Shown here piece after piece: positions 7,850-15,852 of a stretch of 35,442 bases of DNA. The stretch is from Bacteroidaceae bacterium (lineage in GTDB: Bacteria; Bacteroidota; Bacteroidia; Bacteroidales; Bacteroidaceae), in assembly GCA_017554605.1 (NCBI GenBank), contig JAFZIA010000082.1, positions 1 to 35,442 of the forward strand. Direction: 5' to 3'. Both the position numbers and the translations under genes were made by a program. The notes beneath the pieces are model-generated. The model was not told the DNA's origin, made no database searches, and saw nothing but the letters and a program-made list of their open reading frames with translations. The stretch's first letter is position 1. Each line of letters starts with the position of its first letter.

Positions 7850-8410
7850 ATGGATATAAACACACCCAACGATGGAATTGAGGTACTTGTAGCAGATGCC
7901 TCACACGAGAAATACGTCGACGAGATACTCGAAACAATAAGCGCAGCAGCAAAAGTACGCGGCACAGGAATCGCCAAGAGGACACACGAGTACGTTGCAC
8001 AGAAGATGCGCGAGGGAAAGGCCGTCATTGCACTGAGCAAAGAGGGCGAATTTGCAGGCTTCTGCTACATTGAGAGCTGGGGCAACAGACAGTACGTTGC
8101 AAACTCGGGACTAATCGTATGCGAGAAGTTCCGTCGTCACGGCCTTGCAAAGAGAATCAAGAAGAGAGCATTTGACCTGTCACGCGAAAAGTGGCCCGAT
8201 GCAAAGCTCTTCGGACTCACAAGCGGCGGCGCCGTGATGAAGATAAACACCGAGCTCGGCTATGTACCCGTACCCTTCTCGGAGCTTACCGACGACGATG
8301 CATTCTGGAAAGGCTGCCAGGGCTGCGTGAACCACGACGTGCTTATGCGCACCGACCGTCGCTACTGCATCTGCACAGCAATGCTCTACGACCCCGCAAA
8401 GCACAAATAA
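7850..8410 (+). CDS. GNAT-family glutamate N-acyltransferase (probable first enzyme of arginine synthesis)
   Basis: This 186-residue GNAT protein has the acyl-CoA pyrophosphate-binding motif RRHGLA at 95-100, following beta-strand SGLIVCEKF, and a C-terminal part rich in cysteines (KGCQGCVNHD). It sits between argR and argG, where Bacteroides species keep a GNAT protein assigned to N-acylglutamate synthesis. In Bacteroides the pathway runs on N-succinyl rather than N-acetyl intermediates (N-succinylornithine transcarbamylase is established there), so the donor could be succinyl-CoA. That is inference; the sequence alone does not reveal the acyl donor. It lacks the amino-acid-kinase domain of classical E. 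coli ArgA, so the gene symbol is left blank. A repeat element begins 5 nt after the stop. Confidence 0.8.
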   Translation: MDINTPNDGIEVLVADASHEKYVDEILETISAAAKVRGTGIAKRTHEYVAQKMREGKAVIALSKEGEFAGFCYIESWGNRQYVANSGLIVCEKFRRHGLAKRIKKRAFDLSREKWPDAKLFGLTSGGAVMKINTELGYVPVPFSELTDDDAFWKGCQGCVNHDVLMRTDRRYCICTAMLYDPAKHK

Positions 8411-8415
8411 CCCCA

Positions 8416-8604
8416 AGAAGCTGTTTTAAATTTATATCGCCAAGTTTTTATAGAGCAAAAATAGGGTGTTTATTTATTTTTTAAGGGCGCATAGCAGGCT
8501 ATGTAACCGTAAAAAAAGAAAGAAACAGACATTTTTGAACATAAAAACGGCGAAACAATCAGCTTCTATCAAGAAAATGTTTTTAGAAATTTAAAACAGT
8601 TTCT
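8416..8604. repeat. 189-bp MITE-like repeat, complete copy
   Basis: The ends are imperfect terminal inverted repeats: AGAAGCTGTTTTAAATTT at 8416-8433 and its complement with one mismatch at 8587-8604. The interior is AT-rich and non-coding. It contains CATAGC, a 2-nt loop and GCTATG at 8489-8502, a small hairpin. Read on the minus strand, its right two thirds align with 35305-35442, and its left 44 nt on the plus strand match 14164-14206. I see no clear target-site duplication. It fills most of the gap between the GNAT gene and argG and may supply or block transcription there. Confidence 0.75.
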
Positions 8605-8648
8605 AGGAAGATAATTGAACAAACAATAAAACATATATATATACAGAT

Positions 8649-9851
8649 ATGAGCAAGAAAAAAGTAGTGGTTGCATTCAGCGGAGGACTCGACACCTCCT
8701 TCACCGTAATGTACCTTGCAAAAGAGAAAGGCTACGAGGTTTACGCAGCCTGCGCAAATACCGGCGGCTTCAGCCCCGAACAGCTTAAACAGAACGAAGA
8801 AAATGCCTACAAGCTTGGAGCAACAAAATATGTGACACTCGACGTTACACGCGAGTACTACGACAAGAGCCTGCGCTATATGATATACGGCAACGTGCTG
8901 CGCAACGGCACATACCCCATATCGGTATCATCGGAGAGAATATTCCAGGCACTTGCAATAGCACGTTACGCCAACGAGATTGGCGCATCGGCAATAGCAC
9001 ACGGCTCTACAGGCGCAGGCAACGACCAGATACGCTTTGATATGACATTCCTTGTACTCGCACCAGGAGTAGAAATCATCACCCTCACACGCGATATGGC
9101 ACTCACACGCGAATACGAGATAAACTACCTCAACGAGAATGGCTTCAGCGCCGACTTCACCAAGCTCAAGTACTCGTACAACGTAGGTATCTGGGGAACA
9201 TCAATCTGTGGCGGCGAGATTCTCGACTCGGCACAGGGACTGCCCGAGAGCGCCTACCTCAAACAGGTTGAGAAAGGTGGCGAGGAGGAGCTTCGCCTCA
9301 CATTCGAGGAGGGCGAGCTCAAGGCTGTAAACGGCGAGAAGTTCGACGATCCCATCAAGGCAATACAGAAAGTAGAGGAAATTGGAGCACCCTACGGCAT
9401 AGGACGCGATATGCACGTGGGCGACACAATCGTAGGCATCAAGGGCCGCGTAGGCTTTGAGGCAGCAGCACCTATGCTCATTATAGGTGCACACAAATTC
9501 CTGGAGAAATACACACTGAGCAAATGGCAGCAATACTGGAAGGACCAAGTTGCCAACTGGTACGGAATGTTCCTGCACGAGAGCCAATACCTTGAGCCCG
9601 TGATGCGCGACATCGAGGCAATGCTCGAGAGCTCGCAGCGCAACGTGACAGGTACAGCCATTCTCAAGCTGATGCCCAAGCACTTTGAGACAGTGGGTGT
9701 AGAGTCGCCCAACGACCTTGTAAAGAACAAGCTCGGCGAATATGGCGAAATGCAGAAGGGCTGGACAGCCGAGGAGGCAAAAGGCTTTATCAAAGTGACC
9801 TCAACCCCCTTGCGCGCATATTACCTTAACCACCCCGACGAAAAAATTTAA
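8649..9851 (+). CDS. argG: argininosuccinate synthase
   Basis: This 400-residue enzyme joins citrulline and aspartate with ATP to give argininosuccinate. The N-terminal ATP pyrophosphatase loop AFSGGLDTS is at 9-17. Further motifs are AHGSTGAGNDQIRF near 117, EINYLNENGFS and SYNVGIWGTSICGGEI in the citrulline and aspartate-binding part, and GIKGRVGFEAAAP toward the C-terminus. Length is normal. It is preceded by a 238-nt gap occupied largely by the 189-bp repeat, so it may have its own promoter, but I found no convincing -7 box directly upstream. argC starts 9 nt after its stop, so argG, argC and argD form one operon. Confidence 0.95.
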   Translation: MSKKKVVVAFSGGLDTSFTVMYLAKEKGYEVYAACANTGGFSPEQLKQNEENAYKLGATKYVTLDVTREYYDKSLRYMIYGNVLRNGTYPISVSSERIFQALAIARYANEIGASAIAHGSTGAGNDQIRFDMTFLVLAPGVEIITLTRDMALTREYEINYLNENGFSADFTKLKYSYNVGIWGTSICGGEILDSAQGLPESAYLKQVEKGGEEELRLTFEEGELKAVNGEKFDDPIKAIQKVEEIGAPYGIGRDMHVGDTIVGIKGRVGFEAAAPMLIIGAHKFLEKYTLSKWQQYWKDQVANWYGMFLHESQYLEPVMRDIEAMLESSQRNVTGTAILKLMPKHFETVGVESPNDLVKNKLGEYGEMQKGWTAEEAKGFIKVTSTPLRAYYLNHPDEKI

Positions 9852-9860
9852 CAGAGAGCT

Positions 9861-10829
9861 ATGATTAAAGTTGGAATTATAGGAGGTGCCGGATACACCG
9901 CAGGCGAGCTTATCCGCCTGCTCATATGCCACCCCGATGTAGAGATATGCTTTGTAAACAGCAGCAGCAATGCCGGCAACAAGATAACCGCAGTACACGC
10001 AGGACTGCTGGGCGAGACCGACCTTGAATTCACCGACGAGCTTCCGCTGGAGGAAATTGACGTGCTCTTCTTCTGCACCGCACACGGCGATACACGCAAA
10101 TTCCTCGAGAGCCACACGCTGCCCGACGGACTGAAAGTGATTGACCTGTCGATGGACTACCGCATAAAGAGCAACGAGCACGACTTCATCTACGGCCTGC
10201 CCGAGCTCAACCGCCGCCAAACCTGCAAGAGCCGCTACGTGGCCAACCCCGGCTGCTTTGCCACCTGCATAGAGCTTGCACTGCTCCCACTTGCCAAGGA
10301 GCACCTTCTGAAGGGCGACGTATCGGTGAACGCCATTACCGGCAGCACCGGTGCAGGAGTAAAGCCCTCGGCATCGACACATTTCAGTTGGCGCAACAAC
10401 AACATAAGCATATACAAGCCCTTTGAGCACCAGCACGTGCCCGAGATTATGCAGAGCATCAAGCAGTTGCAGCCCGACTACGAAGGCTCGATAGACTTTA
10501 TCCCCTATCGCGGCGATTTTCCCCGCGGAATATTCGCCACAGTGGTTGTGAAATGCGACACCGACATTGATACGCTCTACAAGATATACGAGCACTACTA
10601 CGAGCGCGACTCGTTCACACACGTAGTACCCACCCCCCTCGACCTCAAGCAGGTAGTAAACACCAACAAATGCCTCATACACCTTGAAAAGCACGGCGAC
10701 AAGCTGCTCATCACCTCAATCATCGACAATCTCCTCAAGGGAGCGAGTGGTCAGGCCGTACACAATATGAACCTGCTCTTCGGCCTCGCCGAGACAGTGG
10801 GCCTTATGCTCAAGCCCTCGGCATTCTAA
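9861..10829 (+). CDS. argC: N-acyl-gamma-glutamyl-phosphate reductase
   Basis: This 322-residue NADPH-dependent reductase converts N-acylglutamyl phosphate to the semialdehyde, the third step of arginine synthesis. The Rossmann loop GIIGGAGYTAGELIRLL starts at residue 5 and the catalytic cysteine is Cys132 in NPGCFATC. GSTGAGVKPS and the late GASGQAVHNMNLLFG are also family motifs. Length fits the class of about 310-350 residues. Given the Bacteroidales context the natural substrate may be N-succinylglutamyl phosphate, which the sequence cannot settle. It lies 9 nt after argG and 21 nt before argD. Confidence 0.94.
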   Translation: MIKVGIIGGAGYTAGELIRLLICHPDVEICFVNSSSNAGNKITAVHAGLLGETDLEFTDELPLEEIDVLFFCTAHGDTRKFLESHTLPDGLKVIDLSMDYRIKSNEHDFIYGLPELNRRQTCKSRYVANPGCFATCIELALLPLAKEHLLKGDVSVNAITGSTGAGVKPSASTHFSWRNNNISIYKPFEHQHVPEIMQSIKQLQPDYEGSIDFIPYRGDFPRGIFATVVVKCDTDIDTLYKIYEHYYERDSFTHVVPTPLDLKQVVNTNKCLIHLEKHGDKLLITSIIDNLLKGASGQAVHNMNLLFGLAETVGLMLKPSAF

Positions 10830-10834
10830 TAAAA

Positions 10835-10842
10835 TAAGGAGA
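10835..10842 (+). promoter_or_regulatory. Shine-Dalgarno-like site before argD
   Basis: TAAGGAGA lies 8 nt before the argD ATG. Most genes in this window lack such a sequence, as expected for Bacteroidota, so this one and the rsmH site stand out. Confidence 0.5.
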
Positions 10843-10850
10843 AAAGAAGA

Positions 10851-11975
10851 ATGAAACTATACGATGTTTATCCGCTCTTCGACGTGAATATAGTCAAGGG
10901 CGAAGGCTGCAAGGTGTGGGACGACAAAGGAACAGAATACCTCGACCTTTACGGCGGACACGCAGTAATCTCCATCGGACACTGCCACCCCAAATACACC
11001 AGTGCAATAAGCAGCCAGGTTGCCACACTCGGCTTCTACTCGAACTCGGTAATAAACACCCTGCAGAGCAGGCTGGCCGAGACACTCGGACGCGTAAGCG
11101 GCTACGAGGACTACAGCGTATTCTTTGTGAACTCGGGTGCCGAGGCCAACGAGAATGCCCTCAAACTCTCGTCGTTCCACAACGGCAAGAGCAGGGTGAT
11201 TGCCTTCAGGAAGGCTTTCCACGGCAGGACCTCGCTTGCAGTGGAGGTTACCGACAACCCCAAGATAATTGCCCCCATCAACGCCAACAACCACACGACA
11301 TACGTGCAGATGGGCGACATTCAGGCAGTGAAGGAAGAGCTTGCCAAGGGCGACGTGACAGCAGTGATAATAGAAGGCATACAGGGTGTAGGCGGAGTGA
11401 GGATACCCGACGCCGCATTCTTGCAGCAACTACAAGAGGCGTGCCACGCTACAGATACCACCCTTATACTCGATGAGATACAGAGCGGTTGCGGACGCAG
11501 CGGAAAATTCTTTGCCCACCAGTGGGCAGGCATACGTCCCGACATCATCACACAGGCAAAGGGACTGGGTAACGGCTTTCCCATAGGTTGCGTGCTCATA
11601 AGCCCCAAATTCACCCCGTGGGCCGGACAGCTCGGAACAACATTCGGCGGCAACCACCTTGCCTGTGCTGCTGCACAGGCTGTGCTCGAGGTAATGGAAG
11701 AGGAGCAACTGGTGGAGAATGCAAATGCCACAGGCGAGTATCTTATGCAGGAGCTCTCCAAGATAGAGCAGATAAAGGAACTGCGCGGCAAAGGACTTAT
11801 GATAGGAATGGAGTTCGAAGAGCCCATTAAGGAGATACGCCGCCGACTGCTCTTCGAGGAACACGTGTTCACCGGAGTAAGCGGCACAAATGTCATACGC
11901 CTCCTGCCGCCATTGACATTGTCTATGGAACAGGCACAGGAGTTCATAAAGAGACTAAAGAGGGTATTGCAATAA
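10851..11975 (+). CDS. argD: N-acylornithine aminotransferase
   Basis: This 374-residue PLP-dependent class III aminotransferase transfers an amino group from glutamate to N-acylglutamate semialdehyde to make N-acylornithine. It has NSGAEANENALK near 94 for cofactor phosphate binding, AFHGRT near 122, LILDEIQSGCGR with Asp208 contacting the pyridine nitrogen, and the Schiff-base lysine Lys237 in TQAKGLGNG. Length is slightly short for the family but no motif is missing. As for argC, the in vivo acyl group may be succinyl. An 18-bp hairpin starts immediately after the stop and closes the arginine operon. Confidence 0.93.
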   Translation: MKLYDVYPLFDVNIVKGEGCKVWDDKGTEYLDLYGGHAVISIGHCHPKYTSAISSQVATLGFYSNSVINTLQSRLAETLGRVSGYEDYSVFFVNSGAEANENALKLSSFHNGKSRVIAFRKAFHGRTSLAVEVTDNPKIIAPINANNHTTYVQMGDIQAVKEELAKGDVTAVIIEGIQGVGGVRIPDAAFLQQLQEACHATDTTLILDEIQSGCGRSGKFFAHQWAGIRPDIITQAKGLGNGFPIGCVLISPKFTPWAGQLGTTFGGNHLACAAAQAVLEVMEEEQLVENANATGEYLMQELSKIEQIKELRGKGLMIGMEFEEPIKEIRRRLLFEEHVFTGVSGTNVIRLLPPLTLSMEQAQEFIKRLKRVLQ

Positions 11976-12014
11976 CAAAGAGAACCGCCGGGCGATGCCC
12001 GGCGGTTCTCTTTG
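11976..12014. terminator. Strong hairpin closing the arginine operon
   Basis: An 18-bp perfect stem (11976-11993 with 11997-12014) has a 3-nt loop GAT and starts on the base after the argD stop codon. It is GC-rich in the centre and flanked by AAAG and CTTT. It could serve both argD and the convergent secreted-protein gene ending at 12229. Confidence 0.85.
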
Positions 12015-12228
12015 CCTACGTGCAAGATGCTTAATCTTGGCCAAGAATGCGTGCACCCGGTCGGGCACTTGCTTGTCATTGCGGCTTACGGCTGTTTTAA
12101 GGGTGCCGCGGAATTGCAAACAGACAATGCTTGCAGCAATCGCTCACTCGGAGCACAGGCGAAGATTAATTTCATTGAACTTGCTTACGCCCGGCATATT
12201 TCAAGCAAGCTTGAATCTGCGCTCGCTC
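12015..12228. other. Degenerate non-coding stretch with second dispersed repeat
   Basis: No gene is supported. Bases 12078-12102 carry ATTGCGG and GGCTGTTTTAAGG, the same pair of blocks found on the minus strand at 73-95. AATGCTTGCA at 12126-12135 likewise matches the complement of 25-34. This suggests a decayed repeat shared between the two places, in opposite orientation. Confidence 0.45.
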
Positions 12229-13710
12229 TTATTTTATCAATATCTTTTTCCCGTTTATTATATAAACACCTTTTGTAGGGAATTTAACCGCACGTCCAGC
12301 GAGGTCGGTGACAGATCTATCTTCATCGCAAACAAGAGTATTTTCCATATTCCTCATCTCTTCTTCGGACAACTCTATAATATTCTCGAACAAGTTCCAG
12401 CCCTCGGTCAATTTATATGCATCGAGTGCTCCTGCGGGTATATGCAGTTTGCAATTTTCTTTATCCACATTGCCGAACACAGTTGTATCCACTGCAAACA
12501 GCCTCTCCCCGGGTATCAAGGATATTATTGTTTCAATATTGCTGCAATCGTAGAAAGCGTAGCTGCCCAATGTTCTTAGAGTGCTGGACAAATGCAAGCC
12601 GGTTATCTCCTTGCAACCATTAAAGACTCCATCAGAAATTCCTATAATACCTTCGGGAATAACCATCTCGCCTGCAGGCTCATTATAATTATAACCTATT
12701 ATATTGTTTTTACAAACAGCGTATTCGGCAGGTAGCTGCATATATACATCGAAACTGTCTACATCGGTTACCTGGTACATATTTTTTGTTGCCAATACAG
12801 CAGCCTTTTGGGCAACAAGCGCCGTTTCATCGGTGATATTGAAAACCCCTTTTTGATTTTCATTCAATGTTCTCAGGCGGAAGCCGTTTCCAACAATACT
12901 GCCGAACCGAGGGGCAAACAACGTCTCCCAATAGCAGCAGGCCGCTACATAATCGCCCAGCCCGTCAGCAAGATGGCTGCCGTCTGTGGAGAAGTCACTG
13001 CCGTCATTCAACGACGTGGCACGCAGGTTCTCTACGGCAGTGCCATAAGGGACAATAAAGTCTATGCCATAATTCAGCTTCAGCCTCTTGACCGAATTGG
13101 CTATATCCTGCCATCTCTTGAACGAGGATTTGCTTTTGTTCTCGGCATAACTCCAGCTCCAGCTATGAATCAATAAAAATCCGATTGCAGCTTGGGGATT
13201 TGTTTCACGAATAATGGAGATGAGTTCTTTGAGGCAGCCTTTATTGCCTCCACCATTCCAAGCATCGAAATTTGCAGAATAGGAACTGTACTGATGAATC
13301 AGTATCAGATCCCATTTGCCGTTTTTCAACGCCTGCCTAAAAAGATGCCCGTCACGAACTCTGCCGTCGCCGCAAGTCACATCGGGTATGGCGTAACCGC
13401 AGATATGCCCAATCTCATATTCTTCTGTATCCTTGTCGTTATAAGCGTCTACCCAAGACCTGAAACTCGCGCCTCCGCGTGTTGCACAATAAAGAGAATG
13501 GCAGCCGGCAGCGTTTGCCGCAGCCGCAATTTGAGGAATGTAGTGCGTTGCATCAAGAGTGTAGCTGTTGCCAATATCCAAAATGCGCAAATTCTCCTTG
13601 CTTAAATTGCATAGAGGGTTACCGTATGCAGGGATTGTATCACTGCCCGATGCAGCATTGGAATGTGCAAGAGCAAGCAACATTGCAAAGAAAAGCAGAA
13701 ATTTCTTCAT
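12229..13710 (-). CDS. secreted SGNH/DUF4886-like protein with BspA-type leucine-rich repeats
   Basis: Function is unknown. The 493-residue product starts with a signal peptide (MKKFLLFFAMLLALAHSNA). The N-terminal domain resembles DUF4886, an SGNH-hydrolase-like fold: ILDIGNSYTLDA carries a GNS (47-49) in the block I position and DGSH (243-246) fits the block V Asp-x-x-His, so an esterase or deacetylase active site is plausible. Residues about 345-400 (MVIPEGIIGISDGVF, LSSTLRTLGSYAFYDCSN) form two or so BspA-type LRR_5 repeats. The last 20 residues (DLAGRAVKF, GVYIINGKKILIK) resemble the tail of many Bacteroidales secreted proteins. In-frame ATGs at 13722 and 13743 are possible starts; 13710 gives the cleanest signal peptide. 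Codon use looks less biased and more AT-rich than neighbours, and two of the roughly four GATC sites in the window lie here, hinting at a different history. Confidence 0.8.
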   Translation of the reverse strand: MKKFLLFFAMLLALAHSNAASGSDTIPAYGNPLCNLSKENLRILDIGNSYTLDATHYIPQIAAAANAAGCHSLYCATRGGASFRSWVDAYNDKDTEEYEIGHICGYAIPDVTCGDGRVRDGHLFRQALKNGKWDLILIHQYSSYSANFDAWNGGGNKGCLKELISIIRETNPQAAIGFLLIHSWSWSYAENKSKSSFKRWQDIANSVKRLKLNYGIDFIVPYGTAVENLRATSLNDGSDFSTDGSHLADGLGDYVAACCYWETLFAPRFGSIVGNGFRLRTLNENQKGVFNITDETALVAQKAAVLATKNMYQVTDVDSFDVYMQLPAEYAVCKNNIIGYNYNEPAGEMVIPEGIIGISDGVFNGCKEITGLHLSSTLRTLGSYAFYDCSNIETIISLIPGERLFAVDTTVFGNVDKENCKLHIPAGALDAYKLTEGWNLFENIIELSEEEMRNMENTLVCDEDRSVTDLAGRAVKFPTKGVYIINGKKILIK

Positions 13711-13783
13711 TCTCGAATTCATTCTTAAACCAGTTGTTCCCATACGTTAATAACAGATGAAAAAGCACACCTGCACACTCGTG

Positions 13784-13813
13784 CAAAGATATGTTTTTTT
13801 TATTTCCCGACAA
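13784..13813 (-). promoter_or_regulatory. Promoter of the DUF4886-LRR gene
   Basis: On the minus strand TATCTTTG (13791-13784) is a perfect -7 box. TTG (13813-13811) lies exactly 19 bp upstream. The leader to the ATG at 13710 would be about 65 nt. Confidence 0.75.
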
Positions 13814-14119
13814 GCATTCGTACAAAAAGGAGTGCCGCATTACGGGCGCCGGTCGCCCCATCGCACCCACAATAGGGCAGGCTGCCAGCATTGTCGGGCG
13901 CCAGAAAAGAGTACACGGGCAACCATTATCGCACATACTGTATGCAAATGCTGCAACCGTGTAAGAATGAACAAGTTGCCGTAATAATACAAAAGAGTGC
14001 AGAACACGATAGAGCATACATTGCGTATTAATCTGCAATTCATAGAACCTCCTACAATCCCTCAAATTCAACGGCCTTGAAGGATTTTTGTTCAAAAACA
14101 GAAAAAAGATTTATCAATC
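13814..14119. other. Intergenic patch without a recognised gene
   Basis: Only short, unconvincing open frames cover this stretch. It holds a GC-rich block at 13846-13912 with nested GGCGCC and GGGCG/CGCCC self-complementary segments, surrounded by AT-rich sequence. It may be an eroded gene or repeat. I could not match it to anything else in the window. Confidence 0.4.
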
Positions 14120-14151
14120 TTTGATTGTCTCAACATAATGGATTACTTTCG
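14120..14151 (+). promoter_or_regulatory. Probable promoter of the symporter-porin-nhaA cassette
   Basis: TTTG at 14120-14123, a 20-bp spacer, and TACTTTCG at 14144-14151 (one mismatch to TAnnTTTG). Transcription would begin near 14158 and give a 5' leader of about 135 nt that contains a shortened repeat copy. Confidence 0.55.
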
Positions 14152-14163
14152 TACAGAGAATTT

Positions 14164-14213
14164 AGAAGCTGCTTAAATTTATATCGCCAAGTTTTTTATA
14201 GAGCAAAGCTTCT
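14164..14213. repeat. Shortened copy of the MITE-like repeat
   Basis: Bases 14164-14206 match the left end of the 189-bp repeat (8416-8459) almost base for base. They end in AGCTTCT (14207-14213), the complement of the first seven bases, so the copy looks like an internal deletion that kept both tips. It lies in the leader of the symporter gene, downstream of the predicted promoter. Confidence 0.65.
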
Positions 14214-14292
14214 TACTATTTTGGGGAACAAGGTTCAAAAAAGAAAAGACAAAGAGCCCCCCGCCTATTACCAAAAAACAACCTACCCGCTT

Positions 14293-15747
14293 ATGACAAA
14301 CCTACTCAGACTCCTTAAGAAAAACGGTAGAATAGTAAAGCTGTTGTTTGTGGCAGTGCTCACAACCATAATGTGGTTCCTGCCCATCGATGCTTTTGGA
14401 ATAGAAGGACTGACCGTGCTCCAGCAAAGAATCATCGCATTGTTCGTGTTTGCCGCCACAATGTGGATTCTTGAGGCTGTGCCCGCGTGGACCACGTCGT
14501 TGCTCATAATAGTGCTTATGCTGCTCACCGTCTCCACCAGCGGAATATCGTTCCTCATAAGCGACATTCCCAAGACCGAGCTCATCAACTACAAGACCAT
14601 TATGGCAACCTTTGCCGACCAGACCGTGATGCTCTTCCTGGGCGGATTCATACTGGCGCTCGTCGCCTCCAAGAGCGGCGTGGACATAACCCTTGCCCGA
14701 GCAATGCTCCGCCCGTTCGGTACACGCCCCCGCGTGGTACTCTTTGGATTTATCCTTGTTACGGCAGTATTCTCGATGTTTGTGAGCAACACGGCGACTG
14801 CCGCAATGATGCTCACCTTCCTCACTCCGGTGCTCAGGTCGCTCCCCGCCGACGAGAAAGGCCGTACGGCACTTGCACTGGCAATACCCATCGGCGCCAA
14901 CATAGGAGGAATGGCAACCCCCATCGGCACACCCCCCAACGGCATTGCACTCGGCTATCTGAACAACACCGAGGGACTCAACCTCGGCATCGGCTTTGAC
15001 CAATGGACAATGGTAATGACACCGCTGATGCTCGCCATACTCGTATTTGCGTGGTTCCTGCTGAGCAAGATGTTCCCCTTCAAGGCCGACAGCGTCCAGC
15101 TTAAAATCATAGGCGGAGCAAAGAAAGGCTGGAGGACAACCGTGATATACATAACCCTTGCCCTAACAATCGCACTGTGGATGTTCGAGAAGGAGACAGG
15201 AATAAACTCATACATTGTCGCACTCATTCCCGTAGGCATATTCAGCCTCACCCGAATAATAAAGTCGGGCGACCTGAAGGAGATTGACTGGTCGGTACTG
15301 TGGATGGTTGCCGGAGGCTTCGCGCTGGGCGTGGGAATGGACAAGACAGGCCTTGCCAAGACCCTTGTACAGGCAATCCCCTTCAACGAGTGGCCGGTGC
15401 TTATTGTTATTGTGGGCAGCGGAGTGATATGCTGGCTGCTCTCCACATTCATCTCAAATTCGGCAGCGGCAGCGCTTATGGTGCCTATCCTGGCGGCAGT
15501 GGGCAAGGGAATGGGACCTATGCTCGATGAGTTCGGTGGCATCGGCACACTGCTAATCGGAATAGCACTCTCGGCATCGTTTGCAATGGCACTGCCCATA
15601 AGCACCCCTCCCAACGCAATATCATACTCCACAGGACTTATAAAATCGTCGCAGATGTGCACAGTAGGTATTATAATAGGAATAGTATCACTTGCACTGG
15701 GATACGCTACCCTCGTATTCATCGGACGTACAGGATTCTTCGGATAA
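14293..15747 (+). CDS. DASS (SLC13) family sodium-coupled anion/dicarboxylate symporter
   Basis: This polytopic inner-membrane protein of 484 residues has about 11-12 hydrophobic segments. It carries the two pseudo-symmetric substrate and Na+ sites of the family: SNTATAAMM in the first half with PIGTPPN after it, and SNSAAAALMVP with PISTPPN in the second. The second motif is SNS rather than the canonical SNT. Family members import succinate, malate, fumarate, citrate or sulfate with Na+; a C4-dicarboxylate is likely but not provable. The frame is open back to 14125, but that extension runs through a repeat copy and the predicted promoter, so I chose the ATG at 14293. Its neighbours are a porin-like protein and NhaA. 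Confidence 0.87.
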   Translation: MTNLLRLLKKNGRIVKLLFVAVLTTIMWFLPIDAFGIEGLTVLQQRIIALFVFAATMWILEAVPAWTTSLLIIVLMLLTVSTSGISFLISDIPKTELINYKTIMATFADQTVMLFLGGFILALVASKSGVDITLARAMLRPFGTRPRVVLFGFILVTAVFSMFVSNTATAAMMLTFLTPVLRSLPADEKGRTALALAIPIGANIGGMATPIGTPPNGIALGYLNNTEGLNLGIGFDQWTMVMTPLMLAILVFAWFLLSKMFPFKADSVQLKIIGGAKKGWRTTVIYITLALTIALWMFEKETGINSYIVALIPVGIFSLTRIIKSGDLKEIDWSVLWMVAGGFALGVGMDKTGLAKTLVQAIPFNEWPVLIVIVGSGVICWLLSTFISNSAAAALMVPILAAVGKGMGPMLDEFGGIGTLLIGIALSASFAMALPISTPPNAISYSTGLIKSSQMCTVGIIIGIVSLALGYATLVFIGRTGFFG

Positions 15748-15773
15748 AGACATACAACTGAATTACCCCCATA

Positions 15774-15813
15774 ATGAGGCTGAGCCAAGATTGCAATTTT
15801 GGCACAGCCTCAT
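15774..15813 (+). terminator. Hairpin between symporter and porin genes
   Basis: ATGAGGCTG (15774-15782) pairs with CAGCCTCAT (15805-15813), then an A-A mismatch, then GCCAA with TTGGC, closing a 10-nt loop. There is no U-tract, and no promoter is evident between it and the porin ATG 40 nt downstream. It may be a partial terminator or an mRNA-stabilising structure that sets unequal expression. Confidence 0.55.
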
Positions 15814-15852
15814 AAACAAAAGAATAGTATAACACAAAAAAATAAAAACACA

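Noticed and set aside
13640-14095. Minus-strand open frame of 151 codons, cysteine-rich
   Set aside because: It overlaps the signal peptide region and promoter of the DUF4886 gene, has no recognisable domain and an implausible composition. A decayed sequence cannot be excluded.
14125-14292. N-terminal extension of the symporter
   Set aside because: These codons read through the predicted promoter and a repeat copy. The family-like sequence and first membrane helix follow the ATG at 14293.
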